From: Saprospiraceae bacterium
GTDB taxonomy: Bacteria > Bacteroidota > Bacteroidia > Chitinophagales > Saprospiraceae
DNA: 37,424 bases
Direction: 5' to 3'
NCBI GenBank assembly: GCA_020628085.1
Contig: JAHDFQ010000026.1
Span: 1 to 37,424, forward strand
Notes under the pieces: generated by a model
The model's input: the letters and a program-made list of their open reading frames with translations, nothing else
What the model was told of the DNA's origin: nothing
The model's database searches: none
Translations under genes and position numbers: made by a program
Shown: piece after piece, positions 8,088 through 15,396 of the stretch
Layout of the letters: each line of letters opens with the position of its first letter
Position numbering within the stretch: position 1 is the stretch's first letter

Positions 8088-8122
8088 TAGATAAAAAGCA
8101 TTTTTACAATGCCTTTTATCTA
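8088..8122 (-). terminator. hairpin terminator after the TlpA-like gene
   Basis: Arms 8088-8102 and 8108-8122 pair over 15 bp with one mismatch around a 5-nt loop (core GCATT / AATGC). On the minus strand the core is followed by TTTTTATC. It lies just past the stop at 8142. Confidence 0.75.
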
Positions 8123-8141
8123 CTATTATTTATTGAATTAT

Positions 8142-9212
8142 TTAACCTTTCAACAATTCTTTGATCTTATTATCTAGTTCTGCCCCCTGTGGATTGATGG
8201 CAGCAATTTTACCTGCTTTATCTACTAAATAAACTCTTGGAATACGAGAAGCGCCATAAATAGGAGAAAATTCTCTTTTCGTATCAACTACTTGATGTGG
8301 CCAAGTCAAACCATCTTTTTCAATAGCATCGATCCAACGTTTGTTATTTTGACCTCGTTCGAGTGCCACATTGAATATCGCAAAATCATCTTTTCCGTAT
8401 TTTTTATTTAATTCTACCAATTTAGGGTTTCCATACCTTCGACAAGGGCCACACCAACTCGCCCAAAAATCTACGACAACGACTTTACCTTTTAAAGAAG
8501 ATAATTGCATCATTTCACCATCTGGATTGGGTAGTTTAATATCTGGTGCGACTTGCCCGACCTTGACACCGCTTCCACCACCACTCATTTGTCGAACTTT
8601 TCTGGATAGATCAGTAGTATAAGCTTGAACCAATGGTAAAGTAGGGTGTGCTTGTTTGAGTTTTGATATAGCTAAATTATGAACAGCAACACTGCTTGTA
8701 TTCACTGGAAGATATTTTTGAGTCATGTAAGCAGCTGCATAAGGCATATTTTGCTCCACTAATATTTTAAAATCATTAGCAGAAGCTTTTCGGGTTAGCA
8801 CTTTTTCATATAAAGTTTGAACAGCACTAGATGCTGGAGAACCTTTAACTGTATAATTTCCTTTTATAGGATTCTTAGCATCAGCGTTTAACTCCACTTG
8901 ATTCGTTCCATTTTCATTACTAACAAACATACTGATATTACTAGATCGAAGACGGTATAATTTGGGTGATGCACTAACAGGAACTTCAAATTCAAAGTGA
9001 CCATCCTTCCCTAATTCTACATTTGCAACTGCAGTATTTTTTCCCATTTCTAGTTCATCTAAGTTGACACGCATTCCGACGGCATCTTCAAGTCCTTTGA
9101 TTGTTCCATTAATATAAAATGTATTTGGATCAAGAGGCTTTTCAGTATTACACTGAGCAAAAATAATAACAATGGAAGCTAAAGTGAATAGTAAAAAGTG
9201 ATTGATTTTCAT
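8142..9212 (-). CDS. TlpA-like thioredoxin lipoprotein (DUF4369-type N-terminus)
   Basis: A 356-residue periplasmic thiol-disulfide protein. The start is ATG 9212, giving MKINHFLLFTL, a hydrophobic run and a lipobox-like FAQC with C21; an earlier ATG at 9269 would put 19 extra residues before the signal and is rejected. Residues about 25-125 form a beta-rich domain like DUF4369; 130-215 is helical linker; the thioredoxin domain begins near 216 (VGQVAPDIKLPNPDG) and holds the redox motif W252-C253-G-P-C256 (DFWASWCGPCRRYG) and a cis-Pro region (ASRIPRVYLVDK). It probably reduces or protects periplasmic disulfides. It follows the GH109 gene by 93 bp on the same strand and ends with a strong hairpin. 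Confidence 0.85.
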   Translation of the reverse strand: MKINHFLLFTLASIVIIFAQCNTEKPLDPNTFYINGTIKGLEDAVGMRVNLDELEMGKNTAVANVELGKDGHFEFEVPVSASPKLYRLRSSNISMFVSNENGTNQVELNADAKNPIKGNYTVKGSPASSAVQTLYEKVLTRKASANDFKILVEQNMPYAAAYMTQKYLPVNTSSVAVHNLAISKLKQAHPTLPLVQAYTTDLSRKVRQMSGGGSGVKVGQVAPDIKLPNPDGEMMQLSSLKGKVVVVDFWASWCGPCRRYGNPKLVELNKKYGKDDFAIFNVALERGQNNKRWIDAIEKDGLTWPHQVVDTKREFSPIYGASRIPRVYLVDKAGKIAAINPQGAELDNKIKELLKG

Positions 9213-9305
9213 GTTATGAGATTTTAAAATGCAGAAGATATGTTGATGTACAAAACAATAATTACTCATTAATTAACGAAGACAATCATATAGAGTTGTG
9301 TATTT

Positions 9306-10685
9306 TTAATATAAATCATTAATAGCAAAGGTGTTTTTTTGATTGATCCATCGTCCACGAGTGAAATCTGGAAACATTACAGGCTGACTACCCAACGCAA
9401 TAGATTGTTCAGACAGAGGTGTGATAGCAAGCCACGTTGCGGCATCGTACACATCAAACGGTGGTCGTTCATTGCGTTTTACACATTCTACAAAGGCATT
9501 GATTAAGAAAAAATCCATACCACCATGTCCTGCACCAATCGCTTTTTGTTCATGTCTTTTCCATAATTCATGGTCATATTTATCTAAATAAGGCTGTGCA
9601 TCTTCCCAACGATGTGCTGGGCTAATGCCTTCAATGTGTAAGGATTTATTGACGGCCATCCAAAGTCCTTTTGTTCCTTGCACTCTAAAACCAAGTGAAT
9701 AAGGACGAGGTAGGCTTGTATCATGGTGTAATACAACTGTTTCGCCATTGGAACACTGAATCATCGTAGTGATTTTATCACCCAAATTGAATTTTAATGT
9801 CGCATTGGGATGAGTAGCTCCGCCTTTCGGATGATTGATAATATAGTTGTGTAAACCCCTAGCCTTAGAAGCCATTGATGTTAACTGCAAAAAGCGATTA
9901 CCCCGATTGATATTAATATATTGTGCTATTGGCCCGATACCATGAGTTGGATACAGTTCACCATTTCTATGAATAGAATGGTGCGTTCTCCAGCGCGCTT
10001 CGCTATATCCTTTGTCACCGTATTCTACACCTGAGTTATAGGGCGTAACACCATCATTAAATTTCACACCTCGTAAATCGTGTTGGTAGCCACCTTCTAA
10101 ATGAATTAATTCACCAAACATATCCTGCCGAACCATATTTAAAATGGCCATGACATCCCGTCGATAACAAACATTTTCTAAAAAGAAAAGGGGCGTTTGG
10201 GTTGCTTCATGTGTACGCACGAGCTCCCAACATTCATCTAGTGAAAAACCTCCACAAACTTCTACACCTGTATATTTGCCTGCTTGCATGGCCGCCACGG
10301 ACATTTCAGTATGCCATCGCCAGGGCGTTGAAATAATGACGGCATCAATGTTTTCTTGTTGAAGCAACTCCAAGTATGCACGATCATTTCCAGTAAAGAT
10401 TTTTGGAATAGATGCTCCTGCTTTAGAGATCATTTTTTTGGTTTGATCTAACATGTCATTATCAATATCACAGATCGCTACTATGGCACAATCCTCTCGT
10501 TTTAAACAAAGATCAACATGGTTTTGACCTCGTAAACCAACACCAATAAACCCAATGTTAATTTTAGAATTTGGACTTTTATGAATAAGTCCAGTAGCTT
10601 TAGTTACATGGGTGGGCGCAATAAGTGCTGCACCTGCAAGGGTTGAAGATTGTATGAATTTTCGGCGATTGATATTGTTTTCCAT
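9306..10685 (-). CDS. GH109 family glycosidase, NAD-dependent, Tat-exported
   Basis: A 459-residue Gfo/Idh/MocA-fold protein with strong resemblance to glycoside hydrolase family 109, known for alpha-N-acetylgalactosaminidase activity through an NAD-dependent oxidation-elimination mechanism. The leader has twin arginines (R7-R8-K-F-I-Q) and a hydrophobic stretch, so it is probably exported folded with its cofactor by Tat. The dinucleotide loop is G45-F-I-G48-V-G50-L-R-G53. Family landmarks include GVEVCGGFSL (139-148), FLENVCYRRD (167-176), YPTHG (244-248), DTSLPRPYSLGFRVQGTKG and HGGMDFF (386-392). Length is normal for the family. It may trim GalNAc-containing glycans in the periplasm. Substrate could differ from GalNAc. 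Confidence 0.88.
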   Translation of the reverse strand: MENNINRRKFIQSSTLAGAALIAPTHVTKATGLIHKSPNSKINIGFIGVGLRGQNHVDLCLKREDCAIVAICDIDNDMLDQTKKMISKAGASIPKIFTGNDRAYLELLQQENIDAVIISTPWRWHTEMSVAAMQAGKYTGVEVCGGFSLDECWELVRTHEATQTPLFFLENVCYRRDVMAILNMVRQDMFGELIHLEGGYQHDLRGVKFNDGVTPYNSGVEYGDKGYSEARWRTHHSIHRNGELYPTHGIGPIAQYININRGNRFLQLTSMASKARGLHNYIINHPKGGATHPNATLKFNLGDKITTMIQCSNGETVVLHHDTSLPRPYSLGFRVQGTKGLWMAVNKSLHIEGISPAHRWEDAQPYLDKYDHELWKRHEQKAIGAGHGGMDFFLINAFVECVKRNERPPFDVYDAATWLAITPLSEQSIALGSQPVMFPDFTRGRWINQKNTFAINDLY

Positions 10686-10715
10686 AAAAAAGAAAGCATG
10701 ATTTGAAATAAAAAA

Positions 10716-10744
10716 GTCTTCAAAGCACCTAGTTTATTGAAGAC
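10716..10744 (-). terminator. intrinsic terminator after the membrane histidine kinase
   Basis: GTCTTCAA (10716-10723) pairs with TTGAAGAC (10737-10744); on the minus strand six T follow. It lies 50 bp past the kinase stop and isolates that gene from GH109. Confidence 0.75.
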
Positions 10745-10793
10745 CTTAAAATACTATTTTATTTCCTAAAAATGGCATTCAGTTTTTACATAA

Positions 10794-12149
10794 TTAATTG
10801 GGTAGGGGATTGACATCATAGAAAGATGACCGTTGTTGACCTGTATTTAAGACTGGTATATAATTAGTAGGTGGTAGCGTAATGGTAAAGATAGAACCCT
10901 TGTTTTGAGTAGACATCACTTTAATTTTACCATTTAGGTTAGCTAGCATTTGTTGCGTAATTGCTAGACCCAATCCTGTACCCTCGAAGTTGTTTTGATG
11001 ATTTCCTCTATTATATTTTTCAAAAATAGACTTATATTGGTGTTCAGGAATACCGATACCATTGTCTTCAACAAAATAGACAAACAAACCATTTTTTTTC
11101 TTGTGAGATATGGTAATGATCTTTTGTTCGGATGTATTGTATTTTAGACCATTTTGAATTAGGTTTTGAAATATTTTTTTGTAAATAGTGTGATGACCTT
11201 GGATAGTAGGAAGGTTATTTTTTTGAATAATAAAATTGTCATATTTAGAGGATAAGTCAATCTCAATTTCTTCAATTAATTGTTGAAGATTAATGGATTG
11301 TGGTTGTAAATTCTCAAGGTCACTATCCTGTGCCAATAGAAGGCTTTCGTTGATTAATTTATCCATTTTTTTTGTGCCATCAATTACAAAATGGCAGTAT
11401 TGATTCAATTTAGAATTATTGTATTTTTTAACTTCTTTTTCAATCAATCCTGTAAAATTACTAATAGTATTAAGCGGTGCTTTTAAGTCGTGGTAAACAA
11501 ACTTTTGTAGTTCTTCTTTTTCCTTATTCAAATTTTGATTTTTATCGAGTAACTGCTGATTTAAAGCTTCAATTTCTGCACCAGCAACGATCAATTTGTT
11601 TATAATTTGAAAAATCAGAATTAGAAAGAAAAGGGCAAAGTTTATAAAAACAACGATATTACTTTTATCGTGAAATGCATTATTGATAACCGAGCCATAA
11701 TTCGATTGATACCAATAAATAAAACATAGACAGACAGTATTGTAGGCTACGAAAAAATATTTAATCCATTGTTCCTGACTATATAAAGCTCCGCTGATAA
11801 TAAATGCACAAAAATAGAAAGGTAGAAACTTTACATTGGTATAAAATATGGCAAGCGTACTAATACTTAAAGGAAGCATTATGTTTAATAAAAAAGCACT
11901 TTTCCACAATTCTCCACGATACTTGAGATATACAACAGTAAAAACGGCTAAACATATCACAACATTATTAATTGTCCCGTAAAAATGTCCTTGCGCAACT
12001 TCGTTTATCAGTGACACTAAACTACATAATGTCAATATAAAAAGTATAATATTGTAAATCCTACCAAGTGCAATATGAGCCCTTGATATTAGATAATCGT
12101 TCCCTATGTTAAGCATCTTCTCCCATAGATGCGTGAACGCAATTAGCAT
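10794..12149 (-). CDS. membrane sensor histidine kinase
   Basis: A 451-residue kinase. About six hydrophobic segments occupy residues 30-186 with no obvious periplasmic sensing domain, so the membrane part itself may be the sensor. A coiled coil (190-215) leads to the dimerisation/phosphoacceptor helix with H220 in FVYHDLKAPLNTIS. The ATPase domain shows the N box NLIQNGLKYN, the G1 box EDNGIGIP and the G2 box GTGLGLA. The tail after about 430 is short and has no receiver domain. No response regulator lies next to it, so its partner is encoded elsewhere. ATG 12149 is used; ATG at codon 12, preceded by GGGAGAAG, is an equally possible start. Confidence 0.88.
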   Translation of the reverse strand: MLIAFTHLWEKMLNIGNDYLISRAHIALGRIYNIILFILTLCSLVSLINEVAQGHFYGTINNVVICLAVFTVVYLKYRGELWKSAFLLNIMLPLSISTLAIFYTNVKFLPFYFCAFIISGALYSQEQWIKYFFVAYNTVCLCFIYWYQSNYGSVINNAFHDKSNIVVFINFALFFLILIFQIINKLIVAGAEIEALNQQLLDKNQNLNKEKEELQKFVYHDLKAPLNTISNFTGLIEKEVKKYNNSKLNQYCHFVIDGTKKMDKLINESLLLAQDSDLENLQPQSINLQQLIEEIEIDLSSKYDNFIIQKNNLPTIQGHHTIYKKIFQNLIQNGLKYNTSEQKIITISHKKKNGLFVYFVEDNGIGIPEHQYKSIFEKYNRGNHQNNFEGTGLGLAITQQMLANLNGKIKVMSTQNKGSIFTITLPPTNYIPVLNTGQQRSSFYDVNPLPN

Positions 12150-12403
12150 AAAAATAGTGGTTTGATCAGTATATTTATTGGTAGGGGAGTTCTAGTCATT
12201 AGTAGTAATGTACATTATCATTACACACCTAGATCAGAAATAAAAAATTCAAAAATTAAATTTTGTGACTGTCAAATAGTGAGTTTCAAATATTATGCCT
12301 TAATGGAGTATCCGATTTTTTTTAACAATAAATGGGGATTTATATTGTTGGAAGTAAAAATAGTATTATCAAATAGATGCTTCAGCTGTTGATCTTAGCT
12401 ATA
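12150..12403. other. non-coding stretch upstream of the kinase
   Basis: No convincing gene. A 76-codon plus-strand frame (12162-12392) has no family resemblance and reads like translated AT-rich spacer. The kinase promoter is probably here, but no TAnnTTTG box was found. Confidence 0.4.
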
Positions 12404-12545
12404 GTAAGTAGCTTGTCAGTAAAATTAGTGTAAAACAAATCTTCTAAATCCGTCAAAAAATCGTTCATAATTCTCTTAAAATCAATTATTTACTCTTTTT
12501 ATGACGGATGATTTTTTTACACAAGTAATTTTGACTGACTACTTA
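12404..12545. repeat. long imperfect inverted repeat after the flavin reductase gene
   Basis: The left arm (about 12404-12461, with GTCAGT, AAAATTA, GTGTAAAA, AAATC and ATCCGTCA) matches in order the reverse complement of 12496-12545 (GTCAGT, CAAAATTA, CTTGTGTAAAA, AAATC, ATCCGTCA), with small gaps. The perfect core is ATCCGTCA 12448-12455 / TGACGGAT 12502-12509. The right arm overlaps the reductase stop. It could be an extended terminator or a decayed element. Confidence 0.65.
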
Positions 12546-13063
12546 ACTTCTGTTTCTTGAATAAAGCTATTGAAATCATTTTTTAAAGCCTCGTCAATAA
12601 TACCAGTTTCTATACTAAAGTTTTCATAGAATTTAGGCAGACTGAAATGCCCTAAAATAGTTGCGCCATGAATGGGAAAACGCACTAAAGCGGCATCCAT
12701 TACACCTTTTCCACCTCTGCCGCCTGGTGCTGTTGAAACTAAAACTACATTTTTACCTTCAAACATTTTCAGTCGGTGACGAGAAACCCAGTCGAAAAGG
12801 TTTTTAAAAACAGCCGTATATGTTCCGTTATGTTCTGCCAAAGAAATGACGATCAAATCAGCTCGTTCTAATTTTTTATCAAAAACTTTCACTTCAATGG
12901 GAATACCAATTTCTTGTTCAATATCAACCGTATAAAGCGGTAGTGGATAATCATTTAAATCCAGAAGATCAACTGTACCTTTAAACTGTTGCGCTACAAA
13001 ATGAGCAAAAATTTTATTGATGGATTTTTTACTGGCACTTGCTCCAAAAGCTACTATATTCAT
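12539..13063 (-). CDS. NAD(P)H-dependent FMN reductase family protein
   Basis: A 174-residue flavodoxin-like protein. The phosphate-binding loop G7-A-S-A-S-K-K-S-I-N-K binds FMN; a second flavin-contact region is LAEHNGTYTAVFKNLFDW (75-92), and the loop APGGRGGKGVMDAA (112-125) is typical of the NADPH-dependent FMN reductase/azoreductase group. It is cytoplasmic with no signal peptide. It probably passes electrons from NAD(P)H to flavin and on to quinones or other acceptors. It follows the pirin gene on the same strand but a 12-bp stem terminator lies between them. Pirin plus flavin reductase plus Crp/Fnr regulator is a familiar stress-response grouping. Confidence 0.88.
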   Translation of the reverse strand: MNIVAFGASASKKSINKIFAHFVAQQFKGTVDLLDLNDYPLPLYTVDIEQEIGIPIEVKVFDKKLERADLIVISLAEHNGTYTAVFKNLFDWVSRHRLKMFEGKNVVLVSTAPGGRGGKGVMDAALVRFPIHGATILGHFSLPKFYENFSIETGIIDEALKNDFNSFIQETEVK

Positions 13064-13112
13064 GTTGATGTTTTAAGAATTGGGTGATAGGATGTGTAGA
13101 TAATTGTGAAAA

Positions 13113-13157
13113 ATCAGTTAGCAGATATTTTATATTATTTTATACCTGCTAACTGAT
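13113..13157 (-). terminator. hairpin terminator after the pirin gene
   Basis: ATCAGTTAGCAG (13113-13124) and CTGCTAACTGAT (13146-13157) form a perfect 12-bp stem with a 21-nt loop; on the minus strand a T run follows. It lies 13 bp past the pirin stop. Confidence 0.75.
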
Positions 13158-13169
13158 AGAAGACTTTGG

Positions 13170-14045
13170 TTAAATATTCATGGGTACTTCCATCAATAAA
13201 ACTTCTGCATTATCGCTGTTGGCCTTAATTTGAAGTTCGTTGATGTCCCAGATCCCTAATCCGTCACGGTGATTTAGTTCTTGATCGTTAATCGTGATAT
13301 CTCCATTGATGACAAAAGCGTAAACACCGTTTTTACTGTCTTTCAACTGATAAGTCGTTTCGGCACAGTCATCAAATTTTCCTAAGTGAAACCACGCATT
13401 TTGATGTACCCATACACCTGCATCATGTTGATTGGGTGACAAGATTTGTTGTAATTTATTGGTACGATCCTCTTCCTTTAACGTGATCTGATCGTATCGA
13501 GGCGTTACGTTTCTTTGATTTGGAAACATCCAAATTTGTAGAAATTTCACTTTACTGTCTTTATTTTTATTGTATTCACTATGTGTGATGCCTGTTCCAG
13601 CACTCATCACCTGAATATCACCGTTTTTGATCACCGTCGTGTTACCCATGCTATCTTTGTGTTCAAGATCCCCTTCTAATGGAATACTGATGATCTCCAT
13701 ATTATCGTGCGGATGTTTCCCAAAACCCATTCCTGCATCCACAATATCATCGTTCAATACCCGCAACACACCAAAGTGCATACGCTCGGGGTTGTGATAA
13801 TTTGCGAAACTAAAGGTATGATGAGAATTAAGCCATCCGTGATTAGCCACACCTCTCGTGTTGGCTTTGTGCAATACTGTATTTGCCATAATTGTTGATT
13901 TGGTGTTTGGAATATGATTAAAACCTACAATATCGAGTTCTTTGAGTTCGTCAATATTATTTTTAGTAACATTAGCTATAGCACTGGTTGATGCAAACAT
14001 AGCCGTGCCTAAAAGTCCTTTTTTGATGAAATCTTTTCTATTCAT
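13170..14045 (-). CDS. pirin family protein with an export-type leader
   Basis: A 291-residue bicupin of the pirin family, some of whose members are quercetin dioxygenases and others redox-sensing cofactors. The metal site of the N-terminal cupin is visible: H-P-H-D-N-M-E (FGKHPHDNMEII) and later AGTGITHSEYN. The C-terminal cupin (about 195-290) is more diverged. Unusually, the first 25 residues look like an export leader: MNRKDFIKKG, hydrophobic LLGTAMFAS, then SAIA. It has NRKDF rather than two adjacent arginines, so Tat or Sec is uncertain. The core starts at about residue 53 (IMANTVLHKANTRG), where ordinary pirins begin. A perfect TATCTTTG box lies 38-45 bp upstream of the start. Confidence 0.85.
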   Translation of the reverse strand: MNRKDFIKKGLLGTAMFASTSAIANVTKNNIDELKELDIVGFNHIPNTKSTIMANTVLHKANTRGVANHGWLNSHHTFSFANYHNPERMHFGVLRVLNDDIVDAGMGFGKHPHDNMEIISIPLEGDLEHKDSMGNTTVIKNGDIQVMSAGTGITHSEYNKNKDSKVKFLQIWMFPNQRNVTPRYDQITLKEEDRTNKLQQILSPNQHDAGVWVHQNAWFHLGKFDDCAETTYQLKDSKNGVYAFVINGDITINDQELNHRDGLGIWDINELQIKANSDNAEVLLMEVPMNI

Positions 14046-14082
14046 GATTCTAATATTTTAAGTTTTAATTCAATTGACAATA

Positions 14083-14090
14083 CAAAGATA
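14083..14090 (-). promoter_or_regulatory. promoter -7 box for the pirin gene
   Basis: Reverse strand reads TATCTTTG, a perfect TAnnTTTG. A T-rich TGTTTTT lies about 20 bp upstream where the -33 box is expected. The leader would be about 30 nt. Confidence 0.6.
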
Positions 14091-14155
14091 AGGGGGATAG
14101 AGATTGAAAAACATTGATCTAGTTCAATAAAATGGAATGAAATGTGTCGAAATTA

Positions 14156-14734
14156 CTATTTTTTAGATTTTCTTTTTCGTAGACGGCTTAAAAATTCAGG
14201 TGAAATACCCAAATATGAGGCAATCAAATGTTGAGGTATCCGTTGAGGAAGATCAGGATATTTTTCTAGAAACAGGGCATATCTTTTATCAGCTGTGAGT
14301 GCAATATTACCAAATAATCGCTCTTGATAGGCCGCTAAGTGTCGCTGCACCATGAGTCGAAACATCCGTTCTAAATCTGGATATTTAGAAAGGAGCGCTT
14401 CTTTTGAATCAGGTGTCAAAATGAGCAATTCTGATGCTTCGATAGTTTCAATACAGGTTTTACTGGGTCGTTGATCTTGAAAGCTAGCAATATCGCTCAC
14501 CCACCAATTCTCGGTAGCAAAGGTCAGAATTACTTCAAAGCCATTTTGATCTATGAAATATGTTTTGATACAACCTTTAGTGACAAATCCCTCAAACTTA
14601 CAAATCTCGCCTTCATTTAGTAAAATAGTTTTTTTAGGATATTGAATAGGTTGAAAAAACTCCATAATCCCTTCATGATCGGCAGTTGAAAGGGTAACAC
14701 ATTGATGAATATACTTTAATAGTGGTGTGTCCAA
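14156..14734 (-). CDS. Crp/Fnr family transcriptional regulator
   Basis: A 192-residue regulator. Residues 1-125 form the cyclic-nucleotide-like beta-roll (YPKKTILLNEGEICKFEGFVTKGCIKTYF), followed by the long dimer helix (118-140) and a winged helix with RIPQHLIASYLGISPEFLSRLRKR at 165-188. No Fnr-type iron-sulfur cysteine cluster is seen at the N-terminus. The start must be TTG at 14734: the only codon between it and an in-frame stop is GTA, the next Met is residue 24, and the beta-roll needs the residues before it. This TTG lies 3 nt past the msrB stop, so the genes are probably translationally coupled. It is likely to control the redox genes downstream (pirin, flavin reductase). Confidence 0.87.
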   Translation of the reverse strand: MDTPLLKYIHQCVTLSTADHEGIMEFFQPIQYPKKTILLNEGEICKFEGFVTKGCIKTYFIDQNGFEVILTFATENWWVSDIASFQDQRPSKTCIETIEASELLILTPDSKEALLSKYPDLERMFRLMVQRHLAAYQERLFGNIALTADKRYALFLEKYPDLPQRIPQHLIASYLGISPEFLSRLRKRKSKK

Positions 14735-14737
14735 TAC

Positions 14738-15106
14738 TTAATCATTGTTTTTTGGAATAAAACGCATGGATAAAGAATTGACACAGTGACGCGTATTTTT
14801 AGCAGTCAGACGTTCTCCTACAAAAACATGTCCCAAGTGTCCACCACAGTTATTGCACAGAATTTCTGTTCTACGCCCATCGGCATCTGTTTCTTTTTTG
14901 ATGGCACCTTCAATTTCATCATCAAAACTAGGCCAACCACAACCTGAATCAAATTTATCTTCTGATCGATAAAGTGGGGCATTACATTGGCGACAAATGT
15001 ACGTTCCAGCCGCTTTGTGGTTGTTATATTCTCCTGTGAAAGGACGCTCCGTTCCTTTCTTTAGGATGATGTATTCTTCTTCTGGTGTTAATGGATTATA
15101 AGCCAT
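14738..15106 (-). CDS. msrB: peptide-methionine (R)-S-oxide reductase MsrB
   Basis: A 122-residue MsrB, which reduces the R form of methionine sulfoxide in proteins. It has both zinc-binding pairs (C38-x-x-C41 and C84-x-x-C87), GCGWPSF at 55-61, the GGHLGHVF substrate strand at 88-95 and the catalytic C108 in R-H-C-V-N-S. Most relatives have Tyr where H107 lies. There is no signal peptide, so it acts in the cytoplasm. The gene overlaps in function with the redox genes behind it and shares a transcript with the Crp/Fnr gene. A MITE-like element fills its upstream region (15209-15369). Confidence 0.95.
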   Translation of the reverse strand: MAYNPLTPEEEYIILKKGTERPFTGEYNNHKAAGTYICRQCNAPLYRSEDKFDSGCGWPSFDDEIEGAIKKETDADGRRTEILCNNCGGHLGHVFVGERLTAKNTRHCVNSLSMRFIPKNND

Positions 15107-15208
15107 TTTATTATTTTATAAATCAATAAATGAAGTTGTGTAAGGATAAGGTTTAGAAGAATAGGAAAGTTTAGAAAATGGATGAATTTTTAAAGATTTT
15201 TAACGATA

Positions 15209-15369
15209 AGTAACGATGAAATAATAAGTTGAACAAGTTAGAAATAGAGATTTGGAGTCAAGACAAGGCGAAAAACGCAGGCGATGCCTAGCATCAGCGA
15301 GTATTTTCAACGTAGTATTGACATCAAAGATCATAAGCTAAATGTTCAAGTTATTGTTTTTTCGTTACT
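15209..15369 (+). repeat. MITE-like element E1 with terminal inverted repeats
   Basis: 161 bp ending in 26-bp inverted repeats, 15209-15234 and 15344-15369, with 4 mismatches; both begin AGTAACGA and share AATAA[G/C]TTGAAC. Inside are CAAGACAAGGCGAAAAA (15259-15275), a GATGC-CTA-GCATC hairpin (15283-15295) and TTTTCAACGTAGTATTGA (15304-15321). The same blocks, in the same order, occur in inverse orientation at 24778-24959. No coding capacity and no clear target duplication. It lies between the hybrid kinase stop and msrB. Confidence 0.8.
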
Positions 15370-15396
15370 AAGCTCTATTTAAATTTAGAATATTGG

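Noticed and set aside
12162-12392. 76-codon plus-strand frame upstream of the kinase
   Set aside because: No family features, AT-rich spacer composition; likely chance.
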